Below are positions 53,695-63,005 of a stretch of DNA of 63,619 nucleotides, one piece after another (positions within the stretch are counted from its first letter, which is position 1; every line of letters begins with the position of its first letter). The DNA lies in the NCBI GenBank assembly GCA_009691255.1, contig SHUT01000007.1, forward strand, positions 1 to 63,619, in the 5' to 3' direction. This stretch comes from Ilumatobacteraceae bacterium (GTDB lineage Bacteria; Actinomycetota; Acidimicrobiia; Acidimicrobiales; Ilumatobacteraceae). The notes under the pieces were generated by a model. The model saw nothing but the letters and a program-made list of their open reading frames with translations. It made no database searches and was not told where the DNA came from. Position numbers and translations under genes: made by a program.

Positions 53695-55263
53695 TTAATT
53701 AACTTGGCGTTCCATTCCTACCCAATACGGAGCCCGCAGGTCTTTCTTTAAAATCTTGCCTGTGGGGTTGCGTGGCAAGGCGTCGACCCAGACCACACTG
53801 GTGGGGCACTTAAACTTTGCTAGTCGCTCAACGCAATACGCAATGAGTTCTTGTTCGGAGACTTCGATGCCTTGCTTTTTGACAATGATTGCCTTGGCTG
53901 TCTCACCCCATCGCTCGTGTGGCACGCCAATTACCGCTGCATCAGCCACTGCGGGGTGAGCCATTAAAATGTTTTCGACTTCGGCTGGATAGACGTTTTC
54001 TCCACCCGACACGATCATGTCCTTGACCCGATCATGGATGTAGACATACCCATCGGCGTCCATGTAGCCAGCGTCTCCGGACTTAAACCAGCCATCTGGC
54101 ATAATTGACTCTGCCGTAGCCGCTGGATCGTTCCAATACCCCTTCATTACCTGAGCCGAACGACACCAGATTTCTCCGACTTCACCAACTGGCATGTCGA
54201 GAGCTGTTGCCGTGTCAACGATTCTGAGTTCAACACTCGCAATCGCTTTTCCACATGAACGCAACAAATGCTTTTTAGAACCGATCGGGTCATGATCGTG
54301 CGGTGGCAAATCGGTGACAGAGCCAGTTGTCTCGGTAAGACCATACGCTTGTCCAAAGATTGGACCAAATGTCTCTATTGCTCTGACTAAAACTTCTTCT
54401 GAGATCGGTGATGCACCGTACATGATCAATTGCAAGCTTGAGAAATTACTAGAGGCAACGTCTGGCACCGCCAACATGAATTGAATCACTGCAGGTACTA
54501 AAAATGCGTGGGTTATCTTGTGTGCGCCAATCAACCTAACGACCTCTGCTGGGTTCACCTCTCGCAACACAATGGTCGTGCACCCAGTATATTGACCAGC
54601 CGTCGCCCATCCGCCGCCGCCGATATGAAACAACGGCATCGCCGCCAAATTAATCGCGTCAGCATTAAAGTGCCACACATCAACTGCATGAGGCATCAGT
54701 GAAAGGAAGTTGGTATTTGTCAACATGACCCCCTTTGGCCGACCTGTAGTACCACTTGAATACAACTGAAATGCAACATCATCAGGCTTGCTAACTACAC
54801 CAGGATCGTTGGCCGATTGCGACGATACCCAGTCGTTGTAATTCGTGAATTGGCCGTCACCGTTAATTACCAAAACGGTGCTCACGTGGGTCAAATTTGA
54901 CCTTATTGCCTCAACAACTGAAACAAAATCAGAGTGCACTACAAACACCTGTACCTGGGCATCGTTGACGATGAACTCAACCTCTGAAGGTGCAAGACGC
55001 CAGTTCACATCAACCGCTACCGCATTGATAAGCGCACATCCGTAGAACACTTCAAAATGCTCAATGCTGTTTTTGTCTAAAAATGCCACACGATCTTGAC
55101 TGCCTACTCCCGCCGCTCGCAACCCGTTTGCTACCTGCATAGACCGCGAATAGAGCTGACCCCATGTCTGGGAATTTGTGCCTTCAATGAGCGCGACCTG
55201 ATCTGAGCGTTGTACGCCGTGCGTGCGAATGATGTCTACAACGGAAGAGATTCTATTATTCAT
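53695..55263 (-). CDS. Acyl-CoA synthetase (AMP-forming, FadD-like)
   Basis: 522 residues from ATG 55263. P-loop YSSGTTGRPKG, GQAYGLTE, the YxxGD-like segment GWFKSGDAGYMDADGY, and C-terminal NPTGKILKKDLR with the catalytic Lys. Activates a carboxylic acid as CoA thioester. 31 bases after the P450 gene and in line with the acyl-CoA dehydrogenase, suggesting one catabolic transcript. TTG-started extension to 55293 is not used. Confidence 0.92.
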   Translation of the reverse strand: MNNRISSVVDIIRTHGVQRSDQVALIEGTNSQTWGQLYSRSMQVANGLRAAGVGSQDRVAFLDKNSIEHFEVFYGCALINAVAVDVNWRLAPSEVEFIVNDAQVQVFVVHSDFVSVVEAIRSNLTHVSTVLVINGDGQFTNYNDWVSSQSANDPGVVSKPDDVAFQLYSSGTTGRPKGVMLTNTNFLSLMPHAVDVWHFNADAINLAAMPLFHIGGGGWATAGQYTGCTTIVLREVNPAEVVRLIGAHKITHAFLVPAVIQFMLAVPDVASSNFSSLQLIMYGASPISEEVLVRAIETFGPIFGQAYGLTETTGSVTDLPPHDHDPIGSKKHLLRSCGKAIASVELRIVDTATALDMPVGEVGEIWCRSAQVMKGYWNDPAATAESIMPDGWFKSGDAGYMDADGYVYIHDRVKDMIVSGGENVYPAEVENILMAHPAVADAAVIGVPHERWGETAKAIIVKKQGIEVSEQELIAYCVERLAKFKCPTSVVWVDALPRNPTGKILKKDLRAPYWVGMERQVN

Positions 55264-55294
55264 AGACCCCAATAATAGGGCACCAGAGTGCAAA

Positions 55295-56491
55295 TCAACG
55301 AGGTTTGACCAACAAAGTAAAGGACTTTACTGCTCTGGCAAATATATTGGCTTCGACATCTGGCTCGGTAACCACAGTTAAGCCTGTTGCCCGACCCGAC
55401 AGTTCGCGAAATACCGTCCGCAGCACGAGCCGTGCCATGTTTGCGCCTACACATAGATGGGTGCCAAATCCGAACGAGAGATGTGGGTTTGGATGGCGGC
55501 TGATGTCAAAGGCAAACGGATCGACGAAGACGTCTTCGTCGTGATTTGCCGAAGGGTAAATCATCATCATTCGATCTCCTTGGGCAATAGATTGCCCGCC
55601 TACCTCTGTGTCGGCAATTGCTCGTCGAAAGAAATTGTTCAACGGAGTCACCCAACGCAATACTTCTTCTACTGCGCCGTCTACTAGATTTGGATTTGCA
55701 GCCATCGCCTCCCACTGCTGTGGGTGATCACAAAAAACACGCAGGCCATGACTGATGGCGGTTCGAGTTGTCTCTGCCCCACCAGCAATGAACAGACCAA
55801 CCTCATGCACAATCGACTCCGGTGGTAGTGGTTGGCCATCAATTCTGGCGTGTAGCCAGATCGACAAAAAGTCATCTTTGGGGCACGTCATGCGGTCCAT
55901 GGCGATTGGCTGCATCGCACCGATGAACTCCTGATTTGCTGCTACGAACTCACTAAAGACCTCGCCGCTGCGATCGCGCATGTCAGTGCGCATCAGTCGC
56001 TCGCTCCACGTTTTTAGTTGAGGCCACATGTCTTCGGGATATCCCAACAACTTGGCAGTTAATCGCGCAGGCAACTGTCCCGCGAGTTGGTCTACAACCT
56101 CGAACTCGCGTTTTTCGAGTAATTCATCAATCAGTTCACTAACAGTTTCTTCGATCTCTGCGCGCCTTTCTTGGACACCTGCGCGTGTGAGTTTTGGTTG
56201 TACCAACATTCTTTGTTGTCTATGACGTGGATCGTCTTGGGCAATCATGTTCGATTCATTTGGTGCCCACACCGCGCGATATCCAAGACCAGATGCAAAC
56301 ACAGTTGATCGTCTTTCAACGTCCATGACATCGGCATGACGCGACAGACCCCACAAGCCATTGCGCTCATCGCGATAGACCGGCTCATTGGCTCTCATCC
56401 AAGCCCAAACATCGTGGGGGTTGCGTTGATACAACGCGGGGTCAAGTAGATCTACATCTTGTCGGTCAGCCGCAGTGTCGGCGTGCGTCAT
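55295..56491 (-). CDS. Cytochrome P450 (CYP142/CYP107-like bacterial type)
   Basis: 398 residues, soluble class I P450. I-helix AGGAETTR, ExxR in EEVLRWV, and heme-binding FGFGTHLCVGANMAR with Cys347. Needs ferredoxin and reductase, which are not in the window. Position between fadD and an acyl-CoA dehydrogenase suggests terminal or side-chain hydroxylation of a hydrophobic substrate before CoA activation. CYP family assignment is tentative. Confidence 0.92.
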   Translation of the reverse strand: MTHADTAADRQDVDLLDPALYQRNPHDVWAWMRANEPVYRDERNGLWGLSRHADVMDVERRSTVFASGLGYRAVWAPNESNMIAQDDPRHRQQRMLVQPKLTRAGVQERRAEIEETVSELIDELLEKREFEVVDQLAGQLPARLTAKLLGYPEDMWPQLKTWSERLMRTDMRDRSGEVFSEFVAANQEFIGAMQPIAMDRMTCPKDDFLSIWLHARIDGQPLPPESIVHEVGLFIAGGAETTRTAISHGLRVFCDHPQQWEAMAANPNLVDGAVEEVLRWVTPLNNFFRRAIADTEVGGQSIAQGDRMMMIYPSANHDEDVFVDPFAFDISRHPNPHLSFGFGTHLCVGANMARLVLRTVFRELSGRATGLTVVTEPDVEANIFARAVKSFTLLVKPR

Positions 56492-56500
56492 GTCATCACC

Positions 56501-57688
56501 CTAGGTAGCACCGCTGGCTCGCCGAGACTCAGACCAAGACATTCCTTGTTGCGTATTTGGCTCACTTGGTAAGCCAAGAACTCGCTCTCCTAAAATATTG
56601 CGTTGTACTTCACCTGTTCCGCCACCGATAGTCAATGCCTGGGAGAACATATAGCCGCTGTACCAAGCCCGACTGTAGAGCGTTTTTGACCGGGAGAAGT
56701 CTTCTGTTTTGTCATCACCCGTGAGCATTGCATGGGCGCCAATCAGATCACGAGCCAACTGCATTGCATGTTGCCCGTGTTCGTCAGCGATGATTTTGCG
56801 CACGCTTGACTCAGGACCTGGTTGCTCGCCTCGCAAGCGGGCCGTCAGCGTGCGCATTCGAATGATTTCCAGCACAGTGTGTTCGGTGTATAGAGCAGCA
56901 ATCCGCTGACGCATCACGGGATCTGTTATTGGTCCTAGTTTTTTTGCAGATTCAATTAGCTCTAGCGCTGTTGGGCCGCCACCCCACAAGACACCACCTG
57001 TCGACAAGGACACGCGCTCGTTGCCCAGCGTTACCTTGGCAAGTCGCCATCCGTCATTAACATCACCCACCACATTGATCTGCGGAATGCGAACGTCTGT
57101 GAAAAATACTTCGTTAAACGACTCTGCGCCTGCCATCGATTTGATTGGGCGAATCTCAATACCAGCAGCATCCATCGGGCAAATGAAATACGTCACGCCT
57201 TTGTATTTCGAAACATCTGGATCTGTGCGCGCAATCAAAATTCCAAACTGTGAGTATTGCGCACCAGATGTCCAGATCTTTTGACCATTTATTATCCACT
57301 CGTCGCCGTCACGCACCGCTCTCGTACCAAGACTCGCTAGGTCGCTTCCGCTTCCGGGCTCGCTGAACAACTGACACCAAAATTCTGCTCCCGACAACAT
57401 CGGCCTGAGGTATCGCTCTTTGAGATAGTCACTTCCGGCAAACAGAATGGTCGGCCCGGCCCAGCCAATGCCAATCGGATTTGACGGTCGCGATACTCCT
57501 GCTAGATGCAGTTCTTCGTCAATGATCAGTTGATGCACTGGGTCGGCGCCTAAGCCATACGGAACTGGCCAATGCGGTGCCACAAGACCCGCATCAGCAA
57601 GTTGCTCGGCGCTTGGTCGCGCGTTATCTGCAAGCCACTTCTTGATAGCGATTCGACGAGCATCGTCTTCTCCTGGCAGAAGTTCCAT
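56501..57688 (-). CDS. Acyl-CoA dehydrogenase (FadE-like)
   Basis: 395 residues. LFSEPGSGSDLASLGTRA (flavin-binding), WIINGQKIWTSGA, TLGNERVSL, and C-terminal GGGTGEVQRNILGERVLGLP. Introduces the alpha-beta double bond in beta-oxidation. The catalytic base cannot be fixed by eye. 9 bases before the P450 gene on the same strand, and divergent from the second fadD with 38 bases between starts. Confidence 0.92.
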   Translation of the reverse strand: MELLPGEDDARRIAIKKWLADNARPSAEQLADAGLVAPHWPVPYGLGADPVHQLIIDEELHLAGVSRPSNPIGIGWAGPTILFAGSDYLKERYLRPMLSGAEFWCQLFSEPGSGSDLASLGTRAVRDGDEWIINGQKIWTSGAQYSQFGILIARTDPDVSKYKGVTYFICPMDAAGIEIRPIKSMAGAESFNEVFFTDVRIPQINVVGDVNDGWRLAKVTLGNERVSLSTGGVLWGGGPTALELIESAKKLGPITDPVMRQRIAALYTEHTVLEIIRMRTLTARLRGEQPGPESSVRKIIADEHGQHAMQLARDLIGAHAMLTGDDKTEDFSRSKTLYSRAWYSGYMFSQALTIGGGTGEVQRNILGERVLGLPSEPNTQQGMSWSESRRASGAT

Positions 57689-57726
57689 GATGTGTCATCT
57701 TAGTTTTTTCTCTAAGGTTGTCTGTC

Positions 57727-59349
57727 ATGGAAAATCGCACAAACGGCTGGAACTTTGCCGACATCTGGGAACACCAAGCAGATCGTTATCCCCAATCACT
57801 GGCGCAATCCCAAGGCGACAGAACATTTACTTGGGCAGAATTCGACCGACGCGCCGACGGTATCGCACTGGCGCTAATCAATGCGGGTGTCGCCAAACAA
57901 GACAAAGTCGCTCAATACATGACCAATTGCCCAGAGTATGTGGAATCAATGTTTGGGCTCTTTAAAGCAGCACTGATTCCGATAAACACCAATTATCGAT
58001 ATACCGAAGATGAACTCGTCTACATCTGGGACAACTCGGATGCAGTCGCTGTAATTTTTCACGGATCTTTCACAGAGACATGTGCCAACGTACGGTCGCG
58101 AGTGCCACGAGTCAAGACATGGATCTGGGTGGACGATGCAACGACGCCATGTCCTGCTTGGGCAATCGCATACGAAACTGCAGCGGCATGTGCGACCGCG
58201 CGCATCACCGCACCTTGGGGCCGTAGTGGTGACGACATGTACTTCTTATACACTGGTGGCACAACAGGTATACCAAAGGGTGTGATGTGGTTGCAAGACG
58301 ACATGGTCTCCAGTCTTGACGCAGCATCCAAGAATCCGTTGCCAGCACATGTTGACTGGAGCGCTCTTGATGCACGCAGTACCAAACCAGGCCCGATGAA
58401 CTTGCCTGCTGCGCCGCTCATGCACGGCACTGGGGCATTCAATGCCATGTGGAATCTTGTTCTTGCTGGCTCTGTCACAACGATGATGGGTCGCAGTTTT
58501 GATGCAGCAGAACTATTAGACACCGTTCAGCAACATCGCGTCAACAGCATCTCAATTGTTGGTGATGCATTTGCAAAACCAATATTGCGTGCCCTTAATG
58601 AACACCCAAACAAATGGGACATCACAAGTTTGCGTGTAATTATTTCGAGCGGTGTGATGTGGTCATCCGAAACAAAAGCAGGCCTCCTTGAACACAACCA
58701 ACGACTGATCATGATCGACAGTCTTGGCTCTTCTGAAGCTGTCGGAATGGCATCTTCGACCACGACGGCAGAGGGAAAATCTGATACTGCAAAATTTAAG
58801 CTGTCACCAAATACCAAAGTGATCTCAGAAGACGGTCGCGAAGTTGTCGCTGGCTCTGGCGAGCGCGGTCGAGTAGCACTGCGTGGCAGAACATCTATTG
58901 GCTACTACAAAGACCCTGCAAAAACCGCCGGAACATTTATTGAAATCGATGGCGTGCGATACACGATTCCGGGTGACTGGGCCGAGGTTGATGCCGACGG
59001 CACAGTAAGACTGCTGGGGCGCGGCAGTCAGTGCATTAATACTGGCGGCGAAAAGGTGTACCCCGAAGAAGTCGAAGAAGCCTTAAAACGGCACCCATCG
59101 GTAGCAGACGCCGCCGTCGTGGGCGTTCCAGATGAGCGCTTCGGCGAGGCCATCACCGCCCTTGTTGAAGCCCGAACTGGATTTGGCGTTGATGAAGGCG
59201 TACTGATTAGCCATGTGCGCCAGACCCTGGCGGCCTATAAATCCCCCAAGCGGATCCTTGAGGTCGACACCATTGGGCGCGCACCCAACGGAAAACTCGA
59301 TTACAAGCGCCTTAAATCAGAAGCCTTGGACCGTCTCGGACTACTCTGA
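57727..59349 (+). CDS. Acyl-CoA synthetase (FadD19/FadD17-like)
   Basis: 540 residues from ATG 57727, AAGG upstream. The A3 motif reads LYTGGTTGIPKGVMW, typical of the FadD19/FadD17 group that activates sterol or branched side-chain acids in mycobacteria. C-terminal INTGGEKVYPEEVEEAL and RAPNGKLDYK carry the catalytic Lys. Assignment to a sterol substrate is inference. Followed by an HSD4-type SDR. Confidence 0.9.
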   Translation: MENRTNGWNFADIWEHQADRYPQSLAQSQGDRTFTWAEFDRRADGIALALINAGVAKQDKVAQYMTNCPEYVESMFGLFKAALIPINTNYRYTEDELVYIWDNSDAVAVIFHGSFTETCANVRSRVPRVKTWIWVDDATTPCPAWAIAYETAAACATARITAPWGRSGDDMYFLYTGGTTGIPKGVMWLQDDMVSSLDAASKNPLPAHVDWSALDARSTKPGPMNLPAAPLMHGTGAFNAMWNLVLAGSVTTMMGRSFDAAELLDTVQQHRVNSISIVGDAFAKPILRALNEHPNKWDITSLRVIISSGVMWSSETKAGLLEHNQRLIMIDSLGSSEAVGMASSTTTAEGKSDTAKFKLSPNTKVISEDGREVVAGSGERGRVALRGRTSIGYYKDPAKTAGTFIEIDGVRYTIPGDWAEVDADGTVRLLGRGSQCINTGGEKVYPEEVEEALKRHPSVADAAVVGVPDERFGEAITALVEARTGFGVDEGVLISHVRQTLAAYKSPKRILEVDTIGRAPNGKLDYKRLKSEALDRLGLL

Positions 59350-59407
59350 TAACTCGCACTTCCCCCGCCCATAATCAACGGTTATGGGCTTTCACCGCAA
59401 GGACATT

Positions 59408-60307
59408 ATGAGCACACTCGGATTTGATGGAAAAGTTGCCGTTATCACTGGTGCAGGAGGCGGCCTGGGTCGTCAACATGCACTGCTATTGGCAAGTCGT
59501 GGAGCATTTTTAGTTATCAACGATCTCGGTGGCTCTGTTGACGGAAGCGGCGCTGACGCAACTGCTGCACAAAAAGTTGTTGACGAAATTGTGGCTGCCG
59601 GTGGTGAAGCAGTTGCCAACCATGACAGCGTGTCAACGCCCCAGGGCGGAGAAGCAATCATTCAAACGGCAATCGATGCCTACGGTCGTGTTGACATCGT
59701 GATCAATAACGCCGGAATCTTGCGCGACAAAACATTTCACAACATGACACCAGATTTTGTTGATGCAGTGATTGACGTGCATTTGCGTGGAGCATTCAAC
59801 GTTACTCGTCCAGCATGGATCTTGATGCGGGAACAAAAATACGGTCGCATCATCAGCACCTCATCTGCTGCTGGAATCTTTGGAAACTTTGGACAAGCCA
59901 ATTACGGCGCAGCGAAAATGGGACTCGTTGGCTTCACGCGCGTTTTGGCTCAAGAAGGCGCCAAGCACAACATCAAAGCAAATGCCATTGCTCCTCTTGC
60001 TCTTACCCGCATGACCGAAGCGCTACTCGGTCCACTCGGAGAAAAACTCGAACCAGGTCTGATCTCCCCCATCGTGGCGTGGCTTAGTCACGAAGACTGT
60101 GACGTCAGTGGCGAGGTTTACTCGGTTGGTGGCGGACGAGTTGCACGAATATTTATCGGTGAGACACCTGGCTATTTCAAGCGCGACCTGACACTCGAAG
60201 ACGTTCGAGACAATTGGGAGCAGATTCGCAACACAGAAGGATACGAAATCCCCAACGGTGTTCCGGACGAAACAAAGTTGTTCTGGAACGTCTTAAAAGA
60301 CGCCTGA
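59408..60307 (+). CDS. SDR, 17-beta-HSD4-type hydroxyacyl-CoA dehydrogenase
   Basis: 299 residues from ATG 59408 (AAGGAC upstream). TGAGGGLGRQHALLL, VINDLGGSVDGSG, NNAGILRDKTF and ANYGAAKMG. Paralogue of the SDR encoded at 41,975-42,901, with the same NDLGG motif. Likely oxidises a hydroxyacyl-CoA made after the FadE and hydratase steps. An upstream ATG at 59384 would add 8 residues. Confidence 0.9.
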   Translation: MSTLGFDGKVAVITGAGGGLGRQHALLLASRGAFLVINDLGGSVDGSGADATAAQKVVDEIVAAGGEAVANHDSVSTPQGGEAIIQTAIDAYGRVDIVINNAGILRDKTFHNMTPDFVDAVIDVHLRGAFNVTRPAWILMREQKYGRIISTSSAAGIFGNFGQANYGAAKMGLVGFTRVLAQEGAKHNIKANAIAPLALTRMTEALLGPLGEKLEPGLISPIVAWLSHEDCDVSGEVYSVGGGRVARIFIGETPGYFKRDLTLEDVRDNWEQIRNTEGYEIPNGVPDETKLFWNVLKDA

Positions 60308-60317
60308 TTCTCAAGAG

Positions 60318-61178
60318 ATGAGCACGACTACGCACATCAGCTCTACCAATGATCTGCAACTTGCACTTCATGACTTTGGTGGCAATGGCGATCCTGTGTT
60401 TTTGTCTCATGCCACAGGATTCCATGCGCATTGCTTTGACCCAATTGCGACAATTCTGTCTGCTTCATTTCATTGCATGGGCGTTGACTATCGCGGACAC
60501 GGAGACTCCCAAACCATCGACACTGCCGACTTGAAATGGGCGGACTACGGCGATGATGCCATTGCTGCTGCCAGAGTGATGTTTGCCAAGGCCGCCAATA
60601 CTCCCCTCATTGGCGTTGGCCATTCAATGGGCGGAGCAGCACTTTTATATGCGGCCCTGTATGAACCTCATCTTTTTCGTGCATTGTTCGTGTATGAACC
60701 AATCGTGTTTCCGCCTGGTGGTATCCGTGAAGATGGCGTTCCAAATCCAATGGTCGAAGGAGCACGTAAGCGCCGCTCTACTTTTGACTCCTACGACGCA
60801 GCAATTGCCAACTTTGCATCTAAGCCGCCGATGATGTATTTTGATCCAGTTGCCCGCGACGCATATGTGCGCCATGGTTTTGCTCAGATGCCAGACGGAA
60901 CAGTTGAACTCAAGTGTCGTCCTGCAACAGAGGCCCGCACTTATGAGACAGGCGGTACTGCACCGCAATGGCATGAGTTGTCGTCAATCAAAACACCAAC
61001 ATGGGTAATGGCCGGCATGCAACAACCATCTCAACCATCATTGATATCACCACTCGTGGCGCACGAATTACCGTTTGGCACATACGTGCAATGGGATGAA
61101 CTAGGACACTTTGCTCCGTTCGAACACCCAGCCCATATCGCCGGTTTCGTAGGTCGCACGGCAGCGACTCTGCAGTAG
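60318..61178 (+). CDS. Alpha/beta hydrolase
   Basis: 286 residues. LSHATGFHAHCFD near the oxyanion position, VDYRGHGDS, nucleophile GHSMGGAA, and catalytic His in ELGHFAPFEHP. AAGAG precedes ATG 60318, 10 bases after the SDR stop. Substrate unknown; a lactonase or thioesterase role in the same pathway is possible. Confidence 0.86.
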   Translation: MSTTTHISSTNDLQLALHDFGGNGDPVFLSHATGFHAHCFDPIATILSASFHCMGVDYRGHGDSQTIDTADLKWADYGDDAIAAARVMFAKAANTPLIGVGHSMGGAALLYAALYEPHLFRALFVYEPIVFPPGGIREDGVPNPMVEGARKRRSTFDSYDAAIANFASKPPMMYFDPVARDAYVRHGFAQMPDGTVELKCRPATEARTYETGGTAPQWHELSSIKTPTWVMAGMQQPSQPSLISPLVAHELPFGTYVQWDELGHFAPFEHPAHIAGFVGRTAATLQ

Positions 61179-61252
61179 GGCAGACTTTTGCGTATGGAAA
61201 ATTCTGGTGCTCTGTATCCGATTACAACCACTCTCTCGCACTGTGGTGTTCG

Positions 61253-61789
61253 ATGACATTTGATATCCGATTCGAACGGCTTGATGGAATCGGAGACCGT
61301 CTGCTCGAACCGTTGCGCAATCATCGTGTATTTGTTGCCATCTTTGGCGCTGCGAGCACAATTGGCGACTTCAGCATCATCTGGCATGTCGCTGGACTAC
61401 TTAGAGCAATCGGTAGCGTTCATCGACTCGGTCAGGCACTGGCCTTATCTGTCGTGCTTGGCGTGGAAAGCCTGGTTGTCAACCAAGGCATCAAGAGACT
61501 GTTCCCGCGACAGCGACCCACTGTGTCTGGAGACGATCGATTCGAGGTGCGCACGCCACGGACATCAAGTTTTCCGAGCGGACACGCATCATCTGCCGTC
61601 TGTGCAGCAATTGTGCTGACAACATTTACAGGTTGGCCCGTTGGCGTTCTATGGGCTGTTGTTGCTGCCATTGTCGCTCTTAGTCGGGCAGTAGTTCGGA
61701 TCCACCATATATCTGATGTTCTTGGCGGGCTCTTCTGTGGGGCACTCATCGGTGCGCTTGCACTTCCGTTCGTGCACAATTTTTCTTAA
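61253..61789 (+). CDS. PAP2-family membrane phosphatase
   Basis: 178 residues with about five transmembrane helices. The three PAP2 motifs are present: KRLFPRQRP, PSGH (in SSFPSGHASS) and SRAVVRIHHISDVLGG. Would dephosphorylate phosphatidate, undecaprenyl or other lipid phosphates at the outer face. Ends 29 bases before a convergent small gene. Confidence 0.9.
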   Translation: MTFDIRFERLDGIGDRLLEPLRNHRVFVAIFGAASTIGDFSIIWHVAGLLRAIGSVHRLGQALALSVVLGVESLVVNQGIKRLFPRQRPTVSGDDRFEVRTPRTSSFPSGHASSAVCAAIVLTTFTGWPVGVLWAVVAAIVALSRAVVRIHHISDVLGGLFCGALIGALALPFVHNFS

Positions 61790-61818
61790 CTATTTGCGGA
61801 GCAAGCCCGCGGTGCTGA

Positions 61819-61983
61819 CTAAGCGACGGTAGAGGCAGTCGCAGTCAACAGACTGCGAACATCTAATAACAAATCTGCAACTTCACCAGACGACACGAGT
61901 TCGCGCCGGAACATTTCGGCTAGTGCTTTATCGATGACGCTAAGCGCCTCAGTAATTACCGCTGCTTCTTGCTGATCGGTCAT
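61819..61983 (-). CDS. Small helical protein (54 residues, hypothetical)
   Basis: The minus strand encodes MTDQQEAAVITEALSVID and onwards, 54 residues, with AAGGG about 9 bases before ATG 61983. Composition is acidic and helical, with a regular pattern of Leu/Val (ELVSSGEVADLLLDVRSLL). No family recognised. It fills the gap between the PAP2 gene and an SDR. The good Shine-Dalgarno and protein-like composition support it, but it is short. Confidence 0.6.
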   Translation of the reverse strand: MTDQQEAAVITEALSVIDKALAEMFRRELVSSGEVADLLLDVRSLLTATASTVA

Positions 61984-62136
61984 TTCTGTCGCCCTTCGTT
62001 TGTTGTCCTGATTTCTCAGATATTTTCTGAACTACTTGTACGGTATCTCTTGCGAGCTCCCTGTTATGGCATCGTACTCAGGACTTCTGTCACCCGCAGT
62101 GCATGGTCGCCGTGACGAACCTTCTAGTCTCAGATT

Positions 62137-62961
62137 ATGGATTTTCAGGGACGTACGACTGTGGTTACAGGAGCAGCAAATGGTATTGGGGCGGCACTTT
62201 CCCGCCGATTTCATGCTGCCGGAGCCAATGTGGTTCTAGCGGACAGAGATCAGGCCCCGCTTGAGCGCGTCACGCAAGAACTTAACGACATCCGTCCGCA
62301 GAGCGCACTGGCAGTAGTTGCCGACATCGGCACTCAGGCCGGGAACATTGCACTTATCGATACTGCTCGGGCGCGGTTTGGTTTCATTGATCTGTTTTAT
62401 GCCAATGCTGGAATTGGTGGCGGAACCGACCTTGAGTCGACAGACGAAGCGATGTGGGAGGCGACTTTCAATATCAATCTCAACGCACATAGGTGGGCAG
62501 CGAAACACTTACTCGGTGAATGGCTCGCCGAGGGACGCGGATATTTTTGCAGTACAGCATCTGCAGCAGGACTACTCTCCCAAATTGGTTCTGCTCCTTA
62601 TTCAGTTACTAAGCACGGTGCAGTGGCGTTTGCTGAGTGGTTGTCGATCACATACGGTGATCGTGGTTTGCGAGTGAGTTGTTTGTGCCCTCAAGGCGTG
62701 AACACCAATCTTTTGAATCCACCTACTACAGATGCAGGCGGCACCATTGCGCCAAATGCAGGCGACGTTGTGAAGTTTGCAGGCGTGGTCCTTGAGCCTG
62801 CCGATGTGGCTGACTTCGTGTATCAGGCCATTGTCGAAGAGCGCTTTTTGATTCTTCCACACCCCGAAGTTGCCATCTACGAGCAACGCAAGGCCGCCGA
62901 CCGCGACAGATGGCTTGCTGGGATGCGAAAACTGCAGGCACGAGTTTTTGGATCTCTGTAG
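62137..62961 (+). CDS. Short-chain dehydrogenase/reductase
   Basis: 274 residues. Cofactor motif TGAANGIGAALSRRF and LADRD (Asp after strand 2 favours NAD), YANAGIGGG, Ser in CSTASAAG, and catalytic PYSVTKHG (Tyr-x-x-x-Lys). The C-terminal third suggests an alcohol substrate, not identified. Preceded by a 150-base gap without a recognised gene. Confidence 0.88.
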   Translation: MDFQGRTTVVTGAANGIGAALSRRFHAAGANVVLADRDQAPLERVTQELNDIRPQSALAVVADIGTQAGNIALIDTARARFGFIDLFYANAGIGGGTDLESTDEAMWEATFNINLNAHRWAAKHLLGEWLAEGRGYFCSTASAAGLLSQIGSAPYSVTKHGAVAFAEWLSITYGDRGLRVSCLCPQGVNTNLLNPPTTDAGGTIAPNAGDVVKFAGVVLEPADVADFVYQAIVEERFLILPHPEVAIYEQRKAADRDRWLAGMRKLQARVFGSL

Positions 62962-63005
62962 TTCTGATGAATTAACTCTGCCATTGGGGCCGTAATGTTT
63001 TGGAC

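Noticed and set aside
53694-53703. 10-bp palindrome GTTAATTAAC at the fadD stop, upstream of the metal-binding lipoprotein gene
   Set aside because: Short AT-rich palindromes arise by chance; it does not match a Zur or MntR site.
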